This document shows positions 7,652-8,537 of a DNA stretch of 8,537 nucleotides, in pieces. The first letter of the stretch is position 1; every line of letters begins with the position of its first letter. The DNA lies in the NCBI GenBank assembly GCA_937893205.1, contig CALBJU010000407.1, forward strand, positions 1 to 8,537, written 5' to 3'. The position numbers and the translations under genes are program-made. This DNA comes from an uncultured Bacteroidota bacterium. Lineage in GTDB: Bacteria > Bacteroidota > Rhodothermia > Rhodothermales > UBA10348. The notes under the pieces were generated by a model. That model had not been told where the DNA came from and did not search any database. It worked only from the letters and a program-made list of their open reading frames with translations.

Positions 7652-7667
7652 AACGGTCTTCCTTTGT

Positions 7668-7687
7668 TGTAGGTGTTCGCCCCTACA
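7668..7687 (-). terminator. Weak stem over the stop codon of the propeller gene
   Basis: TGTAGG (7668-7673) and CCTACA (7682-7687) form a 6-bp inverted repeat with an 8-base loop that includes the TAG stop of the propeller gene. No U-tract follows on the reverse strand (ACAAAGG instead), so intrinsic termination is doubtful. It is recorded as the only stem at that gene end. Confidence 0.15.
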
Positions 7688-8537
7688 CCCGCTCCAATCT
7701 GATGGGGTACGTCTGTTCAGCATTCCACTGGCAAACGTAGATATTTTTGTCTTCATCTATGCAGACATCGTGGCAGTGATGAAAGAGCGATTCCTGCTGC
7801 ACCATTAGCTGCAGTTTACCATCCCGGTACTCGGGAGCCGTCCCTCCTGGATTGGACACGACCACGTTGTCTCCATTCAGAATGGTAACGAAGCCCGAAT
7901 TTGGGGTCAGATTCAAGTACCGCAGTCGCGACCAGCAGACTCCAGCATAAAGAATATCGTCATCAATGACGGCGCGGCATACGAAAGCACCGGGCAAGAA
8001 GAGTGTTTCCAGATACTGTCCGTCCATCGAAAATCGTTTGAACGCATTGTGGGTCCTCGAGGTGATGATGAGTGTTGGATCACCTTCGCCCCTCTCATCG
8101 ATGCACACACCGTGAGCGATTGAGAACTGGGCATCCCCAAAACCCTTTCCCCCAAATTTTCTGATGAACTCACCTGAGGGTGAAAACTGAAGAATCCACT
8201 GGGAGCCATAACCATCTGCCACATAAACGTCTCCGTTTGGGGCGACAGCTGTCTCTGTGGGGTAGAAGTTGTCATCTTCCCCGTACTCGCCAATGTCTCT
8301 TGGGTGTGGTAGGCGAAGAACTTCGCGTCCATCCAGCGTGGTTTTTACAACCTGTGGATTGCCTTTGAATCCATTGTCGCAGATCCATAGGTATTCTGCA
8401 TCCCCTTCGTCAGAAAGGGTCAGGCCGTGTCCATCCGGGAACGAGGTCCCCCAACTGTCGAGCAGCTTGCCACTCTTGTCGTAGATCAGGATGTTGTTTT
8501 TGACCTCATCGGTGATCATGATGAGCCGACCCGATCG
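7683..8537 (-). CDS. NHL-repeat six-bladed propeller, PAL-like (peptidyl-alpha-hydroxyglycine alpha-amidating lyase fold), 5' partial
   Basis: The frame is open through the right edge (six codons before the first ATG at 8519), so the start and at least one blade are outside the window. Numbering here is from that ATG. NHL blades are clear: LIYDKSGKLLDSWG (11-24), HGLTL...LWICDNG (31-50), PTETAVAPNGDVYVADGY (87-104) with WILQFSPSGEFIRKFG (108-123), AHGVCID (135-141), and CHDVCIDEDKNIYVCQWN (249-266). The protein ends TYPIRLERV. The order matches, by memory of the family, the PAL half of animal PAM: PHGLSID, then PTDVAVD...YVSDGY, then RIVQFSPSGKF, then VPHSLAL, then ADRENGR, then PHDIVA. The three zinc-ligand histidines would be H31, H136 and H250, the catalytic tyrosine Y104, and an arginine R155. 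The first-blade arginine is off-window. PAL cleaves peptidyl-hydroxyglycine to an amide plus glyoxylate; whether this bacterial protein does so is unproven. It is co-oriented with the permease 118 bases downstream. Propeller identity is firm; enzymatic identity is tentative. Confidence 0.82.
   Translation of the reverse strand, partial: RSGRLIMITDEVKNNILIYDKSGKLLDSWGTSFPDGHGLTLSDEGDAEYLWICDNGFKGNPQVVKTTLDGREVLRLPHPRDIGEYGEDDNFYPTETAVAPNGDVYVADGYGSQWILQFSPSGEFIRKFGGKGFGDAQFSIAHGVCIDERGEGDPTLIITSRTHNAFKRFSMDGQYLETLFLPGAFVCRAVIDDDILYAGVCWSRLRYLNLTPNSGFVTILNGDNVVVSNPGGTAPEYRDGKLQLMVQQESLFHHCHDVCIDEDKNIYVCQWNAEQTYPIRLERV

Noticed and set aside
1..8537. CRISPR array, tRNA, insertion sequence, toxin-antitoxin or defence genes
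   Set aside because: I looked for spaced direct repeats, cloverleaf-type sequence, transposase motifs and small paired genes, and found none. The window is almost completely filled by five recognisable genes.

Overview
The window holds five protein-coding genes and almost no non-coding DNA. Reading order is TPR protein fragment (+), PSCyt1/PSCyt2/LamG/PSD1 lipoprotein (+), DUF1501 protein (+), then a tight convergent junction, then an APC permease fused to PTS-EIIA and TrkA_C domains (-), then a PAL-like NHL propeller (-) that runs off the right edge. I see no rRNA, tRNA, CRISPR, transposase, integrase or phage gene. Base composition looks moderately GC-rich (mid-50s percent by eye) and even across the genes. 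Both ends cut into genes, so this may be a piece of a metagenome contig.

Organism: a cytochrome-like PSCyt1/PSCyt2/PSD1 protein next to a Tat-exported DUF1501 protein is the classic paired arrangement of Planctomycetota. It is also common in Verrucomicrobiota and in related environmental groups such as Latescibacterota or Hydrogenedentes-like lineages. A free-living aerobic or microaerobic Gram-negative from marine, soil or sediment habitats fits. The phylum cannot be fixed from five genes.

Left block (1-5448, +): the three genes lie head to tail with gaps of 0 and 3 bases (TAGATG, then TAAggcATG), so they form one transcription unit and are probably translationally coupled. The TPR protein has a complete C-terminal end, but an in-frame TAG at 31-33 lies just before its conserved part. 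The second gene encodes an exported lipoprotein with two CxxCH motifs and a LamG-like domain between PSCyt2 and PSD1. The third encodes a Tat-signal protein of the alkaline-phosphatase/sulfatase superfamily. Together they look like an exported, possibly haem-bearing and carbohydrate-contacting module. Its substrate is unknown for the whole family.

Right block (5465-8537, -): the permease carries a cytosolic EIIA domain with an intact phosphorylatable-type histidine and a TrkA_C ligand-binding domain, so transport is probably controlled by phosphorylation or by a small ligand. Upstream is a six-bladed propeller protein that aligns by eye with peptidyl-alpha-hydroxyglycine alpha-amidating lyase (PAL) and keeps the zinc-ligand histidines, the tyrosine and an arginine. 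The 118 bases between these two genes hold a plausible promoter and several palindromes. No defence island or clearly new system is evident. The most unusual items are the three-part regulated permease, the PAL-like enzyme candidate and the palindrome-rich leader.
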